64,000 nt of DNA from Oligoflexus tunisiensis (GTDB lineage: Bacteria > Bdellovibrionota_B > Oligoflexia > Oligoflexales > Oligoflexaceae): NCBI RefSeq assembly GCF_001748245.1, contig NZ_BDFO01000001.1, positions 2,812,471 through 2,876,470 of the forward strand. The letters are read 5' to 3'. The stretch's first letter is position 1; every line of letters starts with the position of its first letter. Below are positions 28,957 to 38,006 of the stretch, in pieces. The notes below the pieces were generated by a model. It was given only the letters and a program-made list of their open reading frames with translations. It was not told the DNA's origin and searched no databases. The position numbers and the translations under genes are program-made.

Positions 28957-29796
28957 CTAACTCCGCATAAGCGTTCGATACTCTGCATACAATTTCAATA
29001 CAAAAATGGAAAAACTGAGATTCAAAAACGATCCGATCAGGTTGGAGAGCACGGACTGCAGGTAACCCAGGGGCCGGGAAAGAGCGGGAACCAGGGCCCC
29101 AAGACCGGAGGCCACAAAAATGGCGAGCAGGGTCACGAGAAACGAGACCACAATCACCAGCCCATAGGCGCCCACAATATGGACAAAGCTGCGGCTGAAG
29201 CCGAGGATTCGCTTCTGTCCGGGCAGATTCTGGGTGATCACGCGGAAACCCTCACCGATGGCGCGGAAAATTCCAAATTCGCGGAACATGGTGATGGTGG
29301 CGGCTGCCATCATAATGCCGGCGACCAGAAGGCCGGGGATGATCAGAAGCATGAGGCCGATGCCCAAAGGGACGCTCAGCAAAATCGCAATGGCCATGCC
29401 ACGCAGAATATAGCGTCCCAGCCCCACCACCGAGTCGCCCGGGAAGGCGGCCGAACGGTCGGCGATATAGAGCAGGGCATTGCCCCAGTAGAGCAGCGTC
29501 ACAAATCCCGCGAGCATCGCCCGCCAGGTCGTGAGCCCTTCCCGAGCCAGCTGGGTTTTAATCGGATCCAGAAACTCCGGCCAATTCTCCGTCCACTCCG
29601 GTGGAGGCGGCGTGGGAAGACCCAGAGCGCTTTGATAGTCCCAGTACATCAACCCCAAATAGACGAGCAGAAAAATGAGGGACGCCCAGCGCTGATCCAC
29701 GATAAAGGCCAGCGAGGTTTTCATGCTCTGAAGGGTGCGTGGCACAAAGCGCTGCGCCCCGGTGGGGACATCAATGAAGTTTTGTAGATCAGACAT
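28957..29796 (-). CDS. Polytopic inner-membrane protein, function unknown
   Basis: A 279-residue protein with about five membrane helices (near 35-52, 88-110, 130-175 as a pair, 205-232, 250-268). Glycine-rich helices and the IPGLLVAGIMMAA and FREFGIFRAIGEGFRV segments resemble the membrane domain found in glycerophosphodiesterase-associated and DUF7847-like proteins; this is only a pattern impression. AAGGAG stands before ATG 29796. It is divergent from the Tat-signal gene. Confidence 0.7.
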   Translation of the reverse strand: MSDLQNFIDVPTGAQRFVPRTLQSMKTSLAFIVDQRWASLIFLLVYLGLMYWDYQSALGLPTPPPPEWTENWPEFLDPIKTQLAREGLTTWRAMLAGFVTLLYWGNALLYIADRSAAFPGDSVVGLGRYILRGMAIAILLSVPLGIGLMLLIIPGLLVAGIMMAAATITMFREFGIFRAIGEGFRVITQNLPGQKRILGFSRSFVHIVGAYGLVIVVSFLVTLLAIFVASGLGALVPALSRPLGYLQSVLSNLIGSFLNLSFSIFVLKLYAEYRTLMRS

Positions 29797-29958
29797 GGGT
29801 GCTCCTTGCCGCAGGGAGGCATAAATGCCAGTCCTTTGCTAACCAATGCAGCGCCTCATGTCCAGAGCAAGTCCATATTCTTTCCAATTGGCGGCTGGGA
29901 ATTTTCGCAGCGCTGCATTAAAATCGCTCTCCCAATGCCTTTCATCTATGAGGCTTGC

Positions 29959-30537
29959 ATGGATACTCCTCATTCGCGGCGTGTTTTTTTGACCTATAGT
30001 GCCCAGACTCTGGTGGCCGTGCCGACTCTGGTGAGTTCGCCTTGGCTGTTGGCTGCGGATGCTCCGGATTTTGTCCAGGATGTGACTTTTAAACATCTGC
30101 GGCCGAGCGATCACAAGGTTCTTGTGGTGCTCCTGCCTGCGGCTTTGGGTGTGGATTTGGATCCGGATCATCCCGAGGATCAAAAGCTTCTCCGACTGAC
30201 CTTGAAGGGCCTGGATCATGTGATCGACTGTCTCTCGGAACGCAGTCGCCAGGATCTGATGCTGCTCCTCGATCTTTTATCGATGCCTCTGACCCGGGCG
30301 TTGCTTGGCCTTTGGACCCGTTGGGACAAGGCTCCGCGCGCGGAGGTGGAAGAGTTTTTGAATCAGTGGGAACGCAGCTCCATCAGCCTCAAGCGCTTTG
30401 GCTATCAATCGCTGGTGCAGATCCTTGAGTTTGCTTTTTACGGGGTTCGCGCCAATACCGTGGCCCTGCGCTATCCGGATGTGCCCGCCGCCATTCAACC
30501 CTTTTTGCGGCGTTTTTCGGCAGGAGTGCGGGAATGA
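29959..30537 (+). CDS. Tat-exported accessory protein of the GMC oxidoreductase
   Basis: A 192-residue protein starting with a twin-arginine signal, SRRVFLTYSA, a hydrophobic stretch and a SPWLLAADA cleavage region. The mature part is helical, similar to small subunits (gluconate 2-dehydrogenase subunit 3-like) that accompany GMC flavoproteins and escort them through the Tat pathway. ATG 29959 has GAGG 5 bases upstream; the longer frame before it has no signal. Its stop overlaps the GMC start (ATGA), so the two are translationally coupled and likely form one complex. Confidence 0.8.
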   Translation: MDTPHSRRVFLTYSAQTLVAVPTLVSSPWLLAADAPDFVQDVTFKHLRPSDHKVLVVLLPAALGVDLDPDHPEDQKLLRLTLKGLDHVIDCLSERSRQDLMLLLDLLSMPLTRALLGLWTRWDKAPRAEVEEFLNQWERSSISLKRFGYQSLVQILEFAFYGVRANTVALRYPDVPAAIQPFLRRFSAGVRE

Positions 30538-32120
30538 GTCTGCCGGATGTTTTTGCACAGGCCATGCAGGACGAAAAATGGCAGGTGTTCAACGGAGCTG
30601 AATTCACCCGCGATGAGGTCTGGGAGGCTGATGTCGTTATCATCGGCACGGGCGCAGGCGGTGGCACGGCAGCAGAGATTCTGAGCCGGGCCGGACTGCG
30701 GGTGATCATGATCGAGGAAGGGGCGCTGCATACCTCGCAGGATTTTCAGCTGGAGGAGCTGGCCGCATACACCGGTCTTTATCAGGAAGGAATGGCCCGT
30801 ACGACACGGGATGGCGCGATCGGGATTCTGCAGGGCCGCACGGTCGGTGGTTCGACCACGGTGAACTGGACTTCGAGTTTTCGCACGCCGGAACCGACGC
30901 TGGAATATTGGGCCCAAACCTTTGGCGTGAAAGGCCTGAGTGCTGCGGAGCTGGCGCCCTGGTTTGCTGCGGTGGAGCAGCGACTCAGTATCGTGGAATG
31001 GATCGCTCCCAATCGAAATAATGAAGTCCTGCTGCGTGGCTGTGAAAAACTGGGCATTCCTGTGAAAGCCATTCCCCGCAATGTGAAAGGCTGCTGGAAC
31101 CTTGGTTACTGTGGACTCGGCTGTCCCACCAATGCCAAGCAATCCATGCTGGTGACCAGCATCCCGGAAGCGCTGCGACGTGGGGCACGGCTGGTGCACC
31201 GCGTGCGCGCACAAAAATTAAATCTGAGTTCGAACGGGGTGCAGGAGCTCGTGGGTGTGGCGCTGGGCCCCGATGGAAACCGGCCCACGGGCAGGACCCT
31301 GCGGGTGCGCGGGAAATATTTCGTGCTCGCCTCGGGAGCCATCGGCAGTCCCAGTCTGCTGTTGCGTTCGGAAGCGCCAGACCCATATCGCACGCTCGGT
31401 CGGCGCACGTTTTTGCATCCCTGCGCCTTTGCCTTTGCGCGTTTTGCCGAGGCGACCGATCCCTTTCACGGTGCGCCCCAGTCGGTGTACACCGATCATT
31501 ATCAATGGCAGCACGGTGTCAGCGGACGCATGGGATTCAAGATTGAAGCCGCCCCTTTGCAGCCGCTGTTCGCTTCGGTCATCATGCGCGGGCACGGCCC
31601 ACGGCATCGGCACCGGATGGAGCAGCTGGATCATACGGCGGGATCCTTGGCGTTGCTGCGGGATGGTTTTCATGAAGAAAGCCAGGGCGGTGCGGTGCTG
31701 ATCGATGGGCAGGGGGCGCCGGTGCTGGATTATCCGATCACGGATTATGTGATGGATGCTGTGAAGCGGGCCTATATCGCGATCGGTGAGATTTATTTTG
31801 CGGCCGGGGCGGAGGCTTATTTTCCAGGGCATGGCGATGCACGGGATTATAAGAGTTTTCAGGAATTCCGCCGGGACGTGGATAACTTTGCGTTTGAAAC
31901 GATGCGCATGCGGCTCGGCAGTGCGCATGTGATGGGTGGCTGTGGGATGAGTGAGCAGCCGCGTTATGGAGTGGTGAACAGCCAGGGGCGCCATCATCAG
32001 CTGGAGAATCTTTGGGTGTGGGATGGTTCGCTGTTTCCAACCAGTGTGGGGGCGAATCCGCAGCTGTCGATTTATGGGATAGTTTCGAAACTGGTGACTC
32101 AGTTTGTTGAGAGTGTTTGA
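30534..32120 (+). CDS. GMC-family FAD oxidoreductase
   Basis: A 528-residue flavoprotein with the FAD-binding VVIIGTGAGGGTAAE (about 34-48), GRTVGGSTTVNW, a Cys-rich segment NLGYCGLGCPTNAKQS, and the C-terminal GMC signature with HVMGGCGMS and VWDGSLFPTSVGANPQL. It lacks its own signal and is probably carried out by the Tat partner encoded directly upstream. GMC enzymes oxidise alcohols, sugars or sterols; the substrate is unknown. It belongs to the same class as the second GMC gene near 48 kb but is clearly a different branch. Confidence 0.92.
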   Translation: MSLPDVFAQAMQDEKWQVFNGAEFTRDEVWEADVVIIGTGAGGGTAAEILSRAGLRVIMIEEGALHTSQDFQLEELAAYTGLYQEGMARTTRDGAIGILQGRTVGGSTTVNWTSSFRTPEPTLEYWAQTFGVKGLSAAELAPWFAAVEQRLSIVEWIAPNRNNEVLLRGCEKLGIPVKAIPRNVKGCWNLGYCGLGCPTNAKQSMLVTSIPEALRRGARLVHRVRAQKLNLSSNGVQELVGVALGPDGNRPTGRTLRVRGKYFVLASGAIGSPSLLLRSEAPDPYRTLGRRTFLHPCAFAFARFAEATDPFHGAPQSVYTDHYQWQHGVSGRMGFKIEAAPLQPLFASVIMRGHGPRHRHRMEQLDHTAGSLALLRDGFHEESQGGAVLIDGQGAPVLDYPITDYVMDAVKRAYIAIGEIYFAAGAEAYFPGHGDARDYKSFQEFRRDVDNFAFETMRMRLGSAHVMGGCGMSEQPRYGVVNSQGRHHQLENLWVWDGSLFPTSVGANPQLSIYGIVSKLVTQFVESV

Positions 32121-32130
32121 AAGGATCAGA

Positions 32131-32589
32131 ATGAAACAGGTTTGGGTACTGCTTGTGGGTTGGATTCTGGCGGCTTGTACGACGATGAATATCGTGCCTG
32201 AGAAGCCGCAGGTGGAATTGACGAATGTTACGCTGGGGCAGGTGAGTATAACCGAAGTTGAGCTTTTTGCGACGCTGGCTGTTTTGAATCCGAATGATTA
32301 TGCGTTGGATCTTTCGGGGATTGAATATCAGGTGGATGCCCTGGGCATGACGCTCGGGAAGGGGAAGGCGCTGGAAGCCATTCATCTGCCGCCAGGGGTG
32401 AAGCAGGCGGTGAAGCTGCCTTTGACTCTGACCACGGCTTCAGCGTTGAAGTTTGGGCAGGCTTATTATTCCCCGGGGTTGAAAGAACTGCCGGTGACTT
32501 TGCAGGCGACGGTGACTGTGAATTCGCCGGTGGGGCCTTTGAGTCTGGATTTTTCGGATGTTAAGGATATTAAGGCGAAGGGGGATTAG
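32131..32589 (+). CDS. LEA type 2 (WHy-domain) lipoprotein
   Basis: A 152-residue lipoprotein: signal with lipobox LAAC (Cys16) and a WHy/LEA14 beta-sandwich domain (NPNDYALDLSGIEYQVDALG, then LGKGKA). Such domains occur in stress-related envelope proteins. AAAGGA stands before ATG 32131. It starts 10 bases after the GMC stop and may share its message. A paralogue lies at 57.3 kb with the same order of EKPQ, NPN and LGKG segments. Confidence 0.85.
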   Translation: MKQVWVLLVGWILAACTTMNIVPEKPQVELTNVTLGQVSITEVELFATLAVLNPNDYALDLSGIEYQVDALGMTLGKGKALEAIHLPPGVKQAVKLPLTLTTASALKFGQAYYSPGLKELPVTLQATVTVNSPVGPLSLDFSDVKDIKAKGD

Positions 32590-32603
32590 GTTCGGATATG
32601 TGG

Positions 32604-32618
32604 CCCCGCTTCGCGGGG
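32604..32618. terminator. GC-rich hairpin between convergent genes
   Basis: Perfect stem CCCCGC/GCGGGG with a TTC loop, 15 bases after the LEA lipoprotein stop, no T tract. The rest of the gap up to 32725 is GC-rich, with short GGCTGGCAG direct repeats; no gene is seen in it. Confidence 0.45.
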
Positions 32619-32725
32619 TGACGGTTGCTTGCCCCAGCCCCCTGCCCCCCGCGGCTGACGCCGGGGTTGGGCAGAGGCTGGCAGCGGCTGGCAGAGGCGG
32701 GGACAGGGAGGCCGGAGCACAACAC

Positions 32726-33772
32726 TCACGACATCTCCAGCATCCGATCAATCGAACGCTTCGCACGAAGCCGCAGGTCCTCTTCCAAATGAATCTCGTA
32801 CTGCAGATTCTGCAGCGAAGCCAAGGTATCTTCCAACGTAATCTGCGCCATGTGCGGGCAACGGTGGCTGCAAAGTCGCAGCACTTCCTTGTCCCGATTC
32901 GCGGCGATGATATTATCCGCCATCGCGCATTCGGTCAGCAGCAGATACCGGGAGGCCTTCACTTCCTGCACGTACTTGATCATCGCCGATGTACTGCCGG
33001 AATAATCCGCAGCATCCACCACATCCGGCGGACACTCAGGATGCGCCAGCACCACGACATCAGGATACTGCTCGCGAACCTGTGCAATGTCCTCCACCGT
33101 GAAGAGTTCATGCACTTCACAGCGGCCATGCCAGCCGATAAAGACCTTCTTCAGGTCGCCACCCGATTGCATCGCCTTATTCAAATCCGTTTCCGGAAAA
33201 ATAATCGTCTTGCCCGTTTGCTTCGCGACGTTCTTCGCCAGAAACTCATCGGGAATGAAAATCACCTGGTCGCTCTCCAGTTGATTCACAATCTTCACCG
33301 CGTTGCCTGACGTGCAGCAGATATCCGTTTCCGCCTTCACATCCGCATAGCTGTTGATATACGTCACCACCGGCACGCCTGGGAATTGTTCACGCAACTG
33401 CCGAACATCCGCCGCTGTAATGCTCTGCGCCAGGGAGCAGCCCGCCTTCTTGGAAGGAATCAAGACCTTCCGGGTGGGGTTCAGAATCTTGGCTGTTTCC
33501 GCCATAAATTCCACGCCACAGAAGACAATAATATCCTTATCCGTAGCTGCGGCCTTGCGGCATAGCTCCAGGGAGTCCCCTGTGATATCAGCGACCGCGT
33601 GGAACAGCGCGGGCTCCATATAGTTATGACCCAGAATGATGGCGTTGCGTTCTTCCTTGAGCTTATTGATTTCATAAGCCAATTCAGCTTTATGCTCCAG
33701 TTCGAACTCTGGAACAAGGCCCTGCAGTTTTTCCTTCATCAGGGCATAGGTGGCATCAAGCGATAGTGACAT
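32726..33772 (-). CDS. nadA: Quinolinate synthase
   Basis: A 348-residue NadA, which condenses iminoaspartate with dihydroxyacetone phosphate to quinolinate in NAD synthesis. The three [4Fe-4S] cysteines are in place (KKAGCSLAQ, TDICCTSGNAVK, HRCPHM), as are AIILGHNYM and the GWHGRCEVH segment. Length fits the family. GGGAGGG stands 7 bases before the ATG. nadB and nadC are not in the window. Confidence 0.96.
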   Translation of the reverse strand: MSLSLDATYALMKEKLQGLVPEFELEHKAELAYEINKLKEERNAIILGHNYMEPALFHAVADITGDSLELCRKAAATDKDIIVFCGVEFMAETAKILNPTRKVLIPSKKAGCSLAQSITAADVRQLREQFPGVPVVTYINSYADVKAETDICCTSGNAVKIVNQLESDQVIFIPDEFLAKNVAKQTGKTIIFPETDLNKAMQSGGDLKKVFIGWHGRCEVHELFTVEDIAQVREQYPDVVVLAHPECPPDVVDAADYSGSTSAMIKYVQEVKASRYLLLTECAMADNIIAANRDKEVLRLCSHRCPHMAQITLEDTLASLQNLQYEIHLEEDLRLRAKRSIDRMLEMS

Positions 33773-33875
33773 ACAGAAGCCCTCCCTCAGTAGCGGCTCG
33801 GTCGGGAAGTCTTGCGAAAAAACAGGTAAAAAGCAAGTTGAAAGGCCCTTGAGGACGCAGACTCAAGGCCGAGGC

Positions 33876-33905
33876 TTGTTCTGCCGAAAAGAATTTTGTT
33901 ATAAG
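33876..33905 (+). promoter_or_regulatory. Promoter of the thrS attenuator
   Basis: TTGTTC (33876-33881) and TATAAG (33900-33905), 18 bases apart, 23 bases before the leader-peptide ATG. Confidence 0.55.
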
Positions 33906-33928
33906 AGTAGGGAGCGAGGAATTTTTTT

Positions 33929-33994
33929 ATGAAATCGATCCGCAATCTCAACACGACGACAACAACAACAAAGGCAGGGCCTTGGCGTTGTTGA
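33929..33994 (+). CDS. thrS leader peptide with six consecutive Thr codons
   Basis: A 21-residue peptide, MKSIRNLN-TTTTTT-KAGPWRC. The codons at 33953-33970 are ACG ACG ACA ACA ACA ACA, all threonine. GAGGA stands 8 bases before the ATG. The stop at 33992-33994 falls inside the segment that would form the antiterminator. This is the classic layout of a ribosome-mediated attenuation leader sensing charged tRNA-Thr, placed before the gene for threonyl-tRNA synthetase. Confidence 0.85.
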   Translation: MKSIRNLNTTTTTTKAGPWRC

Positions 33995-34047
33995 GCTTTT
34001 TATGATTTGAGCTTGATACAACCCAGGTCCCAGCACCTGGGTTTTTT
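33960..34047 (+). promoter_or_regulatory. Threonine attenuator: mutually exclusive hairpins before thrS
   Basis: Three segments can be paired. Segment 1 is the CAACAAC within the Thr codons (33960-33969). Segment 2 is GTTGTTGAGC (33987-33996). Segment 3 is GCTTGATACAAC (34011-34022), which overlaps the 5' arm of the terminator, ACCCAGGT/ACCTGGGT (34021-34042) followed by six T. A ribosome stalled on Thr codons covers segment 1 and frees 2 to pair with 3, breaking the terminator. A ribosome at the stop codon covers 2 and lets the terminator form. Pairings were read by eye. Confidence 0.82.
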
Positions 34048-34129
34048 GTTGTCCAAAACAAATGCCCAGGCACTCTGTGTCCGGGCATGTGCTGGCGCGG
34101 AGGCCTGGGCCCGAGCAGGGAGTAAGCCC

Positions 34130-35911
34130 ATGGATTCCGCACTTTTCCGTCTGCGCCACAGTCTGGCTCATGTGATGGCGCAAGCTGTCCGCGATCACTT
34201 TCACAAGGAAGGACCGGTGCACTTCGCCGGCGGTCCTCCGATTCAGGACGGATTTTACTACGATTTTGGTTTGCCACGGGCCCTGGTGCCCGAGGACCTG
34301 CCGGCCATCGAAGCCCGTATGAAGGCCATTCTCCAGGAAGGTCATGCTTTTCATTATCGGGAGATTGACGCCGCCGAAGGCCGCAAACTCTTCGCCGCGC
34401 AACCCTATAAGCTGGAGCTTTTGGAAGGTCTCGTGCAGGGCGGTTTTGATGAACACGGTGAGCCTCGGGATCAGGTCGACGCCGAACCCATCTCCATTTA
34501 TCAGCATGCCGACTTTATCGATCTTTGCCGCGGCCCGCATGTGAAGTCCTGTCAGGAAATTCCCGCCGACAGTTTCAAACTCGTTAAGATCGCCGGAGCC
34601 TACTGGCGCGGCGACGAGAAACGTCCCATGCTGCAGCGCATTCAGGCTCTGGCCTTTGCCGATGCGGCCGAACTGCAGCAGCATAATGAGCGCCTGGAAC
34701 AGGCCGCGCTGCGCGACCACCGAAAACTCGGCAAGGAATTGAAGCTGTTTTTCTTTCACGCCACCGCTCCCGGCATGCCCTACTGGTTGCCGCAGGGTTT
34801 TGCTGTCCTGAACCAGCTGATCAACTGGTGGCGCGACGTTCATGAGCGGGAGCAGTATGCGGAAATCAGCAGCCCGCTCATCAATTCCAAAAAGCTCTGG
34901 GAAATCTCCGGGCACTGGGATCATTATCGGGATGATATGTTTGTGATGGCCCTGAATGAAGACGAAGTTTATGGCGTCAAGCCCATGAATTGCCCGAACG
35001 CCATGATCGTCTTCAATCATGAACGGCATAGCTATCGCGATCTGCCCCTGCGTTTATCCGATTGTGATGCTCTGCATCGTCATGAGCGCTCGGGTGCCTT
35101 GCATGGACTTCTGCGGGTTCAGAAGTTCCAGCAGGATGATGCGCATATCTTTGTGGAAGACCACGAGGATGCGATTCATCAGGAATTTCTGCGCATCCTG
35201 CAGCTCGTCGATGAGTTCTACCGGGTCTTCCGTCTGTCCTATCGCTTTCGTCTGGCCACCCAACCGTCCGATGCGCTTGGTGAAGCCGCGGACTGGGAGC
35301 GCGCGGAAGCGTGTCTCAGGCGGGTCCTGGATCAGCATGCCGGTGATTATGAAGTTGCTGCCGGGGATGGAGCCTTCTATGGACCGAAGATTGATATCCT
35401 CATTCAGGATGCCCTCGGCCGCGACTGGCAGATGGGAACCCTGCAGCTTGATTTTCAACTGCCGCGACGTTTCGATTGCCAGTATGTGGATCGGGAAGGA
35501 CAGAGGAAACATCCGGCGGTGATTCATCGCGTGATCTATGGTTCCATGGAGCGCTTCATCGGGATTCTGATCGAACACTGTGCGGGTAAATTTCCGCTCT
35601 GGCTGGCGCCGGTCCAGGTGCGTCTTCTGCCGATTGCCGATCGGCACGAGGATTTCGCCCGGCTGGTGCAGGCCGAGCTGAAAAAAGCCCGCATCCGCGT
35701 TGAACTGGATGCCGATGCGCAAAGCCTTGGCAACCGCATTCGAAAATTCCGTGGCGAGCGCATTCCCTATGCTGTCGTGATAGGCGATCAGGAAGTGGCC
35801 GCCGGACGGGTTTCCCTGAGGTCACGCGATGCGGACGGGCTCGAGTCCCTCAGTGTGGACGCGCTGGTGCAAAAACTTCGGGAGGAAATTCAAAGCAAGG
35901 TCATGAAATAA
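34130..35911 (+). CDS. thrS: Threonyl-tRNA synthetase without TGS domain
   Basis: A 593-residue class II synthetase. It opens directly with the editing (SAD) domain, RHSLAHVMAQAV and the zinc/editing segment DFIDLCRGPHV. The catalytic core follows (GVKPMNCPNAM with the zinc Cys, motif 2 HRHERSGALHGLLRVQKFQQDDAHIF, motif 3 HRVIYGSMERFIGILIEH), then an anticodon-binding domain. The about 60-residue N-terminal TGS domain of E. coli ThrRS is missing; upstream codons cannot supply it because they overlap the attenuator. AGGGAG stands 7 bases before ATG 34130. Its end overlaps the convergent cyclase gene by 11 bases. Confidence 0.96.
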   Translation: MDSALFRLRHSLAHVMAQAVRDHFHKEGPVHFAGGPPIQDGFYYDFGLPRALVPEDLPAIEARMKAILQEGHAFHYREIDAAEGRKLFAAQPYKLELLEGLVQGGFDEHGEPRDQVDAEPISIYQHADFIDLCRGPHVKSCQEIPADSFKLVKIAGAYWRGDEKRPMLQRIQALAFADAAELQQHNERLEQAALRDHRKLGKELKLFFFHATAPGMPYWLPQGFAVLNQLINWWRDVHEREQYAEISSPLINSKKLWEISGHWDHYRDDMFVMALNEDEVYGVKPMNCPNAMIVFNHERHSYRDLPLRLSDCDALHRHERSGALHGLLRVQKFQQDDAHIFVEDHEDAIHQEFLRILQLVDEFYRVFRLSYRFRLATQPSDALGEAADWERAEACLRRVLDQHAGDYEVAAGDGAFYGPKIDILIQDALGRDWQMGTLQLDFQLPRRFDCQYVDREGQRKHPAVIHRVIYGSMERFIGILIEHCAGKFPLWLAPVQVRLLPIADRHEDFARLVQAELKKARIRVELDADAQSLGNRIRKFRGERIPYAVVIGDQEVAAGRVSLRSRDADGLESLSVDALVQKLREEIQSKVMK

Positions 35912-37784
35912 GACGCTTGGGCATGGTCCGGAGGAGCTTGAGGCGGTAGAAGGTCTTGGTTCCCTGGAACCCGCGCAGGATCTGTTCGTCCTGGGTCCAG
36001 GTGATATTCTGCTGGCTCAGGAAGGCCTGAACCTTGGGCATCTGGAACAGGCTGCCCGACACCACGATGTCCTCATCGGTGGCCTGATCGAGCAGACGTG
36101 AGCAGATGTTCAGAGTGGTTCCAAAATAATCCATGTGATCATTGAGGTTCACCATAATGCAGGGACCGCTGTGCAGGGCTATTTTGAGGCCGGCCAGGTT
36201 ATTGTCCTGCCGATGCTCTTCATAATATTTTTGAATGGTCATTGCAGCTCGGATCGCTGCCTCTTCGTCCAGAAAGGTGGCCATGACCGCATCACCAATC
36301 GTCTTGACGATGGAGCCTTCCTCTTTGCGTATGAAGCTGTCCATCAGCGCGAAGTGATCCTGAACCAGGCGGAAGGCCTTGGAATCGCCGAGTTCGCGGT
36401 AGAGCTGCGTGGAGCCGCGGATATCGGAAAATAAAAAGACGAGGTGTCCCACCCCGAGCTGCATGCCGGGCCTCAGGGCGTCATCACTAAAGAGATGGCG
36501 ATACGCAGGCAGCGCCGCCACCTGATCCGCGGTCGCGGCATCGTGGTGCGGATCGAGACAATCAAAGCGCAGAACCTGCCACTGATCGCCGGTATTTTCC
36601 CAGTGCAGCTGCAGGTGAGGCTGCACGGCCACTTCGTTTTGCTTGCGCAGTCGTTCCAGATCCGCATGGTGGAGTTCCGCCAGACCCTTGTCATGCACGA
36701 CAAGGCGCAGAAGATGGCCCTGTTTCATGTCGCGCAGGCGATAGGTCTTGCCAGGCAAATGCAGGGATAGCTTGCGCTTTTCGTGGGGCGCGAGCGGCAT
36801 CTGCACATGAATGGTCGGGCTGCGAGCGGGATTGCCGATGCAATAGATCGGCGCCGGTTCGATGGCGATTTCACCGGCAAAGCGGAAGGACAATTCCACG
36901 TCCTTGGATTCAACGACTTCGAAATTAATGCCACAGGCTTCGCAATGGACCTTTTTTTCCAGCTCGCGCAGGCTTCTGCTCTGCTTCTTGGCCCCACGAC
37001 AGGCCGGGCAAAGGATATCCCAGTTCAGGGTGAAGAGCCCGACCTGGGTGCCTTCCAGGAAGAAGGCCAGGGTGTTTTGCCTCGGCAAATTATAGTAATC
37101 GGCGATCTCATAGGGCCTGAGGCGCTGCAGGAATCGTTCGCCGGCCCGTGCCCCATAATCCGCCACGGCTTCAATTTGCGCGTGAAACGGTTCCAGTTTT
37201 TTGAGGGCCTCGAGCAGATGCTGCTTCCTGTTCGCATCGGGCCGCGGGCTCAGGGAGGCTTCAAAACTCTGGGGCTGGCTCGACTGGATATTGCGGGCCA
37301 GCTCCTGAATCACCTGGGGAAAGTTCAAGGCTGCTTTCTGGAGCTTCCGCAGCACGATGGCTTTGAGAGCCCCCTTCAGGACGACTCTCATCTCGGCCTT
37401 GACGCGGGTCTGCTCCGCGTGGACGGGTTCCAGGTAAAAGGCGAGAAACGCGTAGCGGACGGGCCCCTGATCAAAGAGCCTTGTCCCCAGGCAATAGGAG
37501 CAGTGGATCCATTCATAGGGACGCTCATAAAAATGCGCTTTGCCAAAGGGAATGGGATACTCGCCCTCGAGCATCGATCCGCCCTCGGTTACTGGGCGAA
37601 ATTGAAAATTCACCATGCTCATGCCCATTCTGCGGCGTAAGAGGTCGTGTTCGGATACGACCGCCCACACCTTGTCGAGGGGCGCGTCCACGACAAAGTC
37701 CTGGATCAGGACTTCGCTCTGGCTCGCCAGCTCCTGCATTTCCGCCGGTAGAAAAATTTGGGTAAGGCTCAGGGTCAAGACCAT
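35901..37784 (-). CDS. DUF5939 class III adenylate/guanylate cyclase
   Basis: A 627-residue protein. The N-terminal half has a START/SRPBCC-like segment and a DUF5939 region with a four-Cys zinc ribbon (CPACRGAKK and CEACG, about 265-300). The C-terminal half is a class III cyclase domain with both metal aspartates (FLFSDIRGSTQLY and GDAVMATF). It probably makes cAMP; substrate choice cannot be settled by eye. No membrane segment is present. ATG 37784 has AAGGAGG 4 bases upstream. Confidence 0.88.
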   Translation of the reverse strand: MVLTLSLTQIFLPAEMQELASQSEVLIQDFVVDAPLDKVWAVVSEHDLLRRRMGMSMVNFQFRPVTEGGSMLEGEYPIPFGKAHFYERPYEWIHCSYCLGTRLFDQGPVRYAFLAFYLEPVHAEQTRVKAEMRVVLKGALKAIVLRKLQKAALNFPQVIQELARNIQSSQPQSFEASLSPRPDANRKQHLLEALKKLEPFHAQIEAVADYGARAGERFLQRLRPYEIADYYNLPRQNTLAFFLEGTQVGLFTLNWDILCPACRGAKKQSRSLRELEKKVHCEACGINFEVVESKDVELSFRFAGEIAIEPAPIYCIGNPARSPTIHVQMPLAPHEKRKLSLHLPGKTYRLRDMKQGHLLRLVVHDKGLAELHHADLERLRKQNEVAVQPHLQLHWENTGDQWQVLRFDCLDPHHDAATADQVAALPAYRHLFSDDALRPGMQLGVGHLVFLFSDIRGSTQLYRELGDSKAFRLVQDHFALMDSFIRKEEGSIVKTIGDAVMATFLDEEAAIRAAMTIQKYYEEHRQDNNLAGLKIALHSGPCIMVNLNDHMDYFGTTLNICSRLLDQATDEDIVVSGSLFQMPKVQAFLSQQNITWTQDEQILRGFQGTKTFYRLKLLRTMPKRLIS

Positions 37785-38006
37785 TATCCTCCTTACATCT
37801 TTTCGGTCGATCCGCGCGGAGGATTGAGGTTTCCCGTCTTCGTCGTCTGACTGGTTTTGGCAAAAAAGGCACAAAATCAGAAGAATTGCGGGCAAAAAGG
37901 CCGCAGTGGGAGGGGATGCACAAAATTTTTTACTTGGCTCTGAACCTTGCGCTGATCATTCTCGTCCAAGGAGGCATGTGAGCTTCCTTGTTTGAGAGGA
38001 TTTGGT

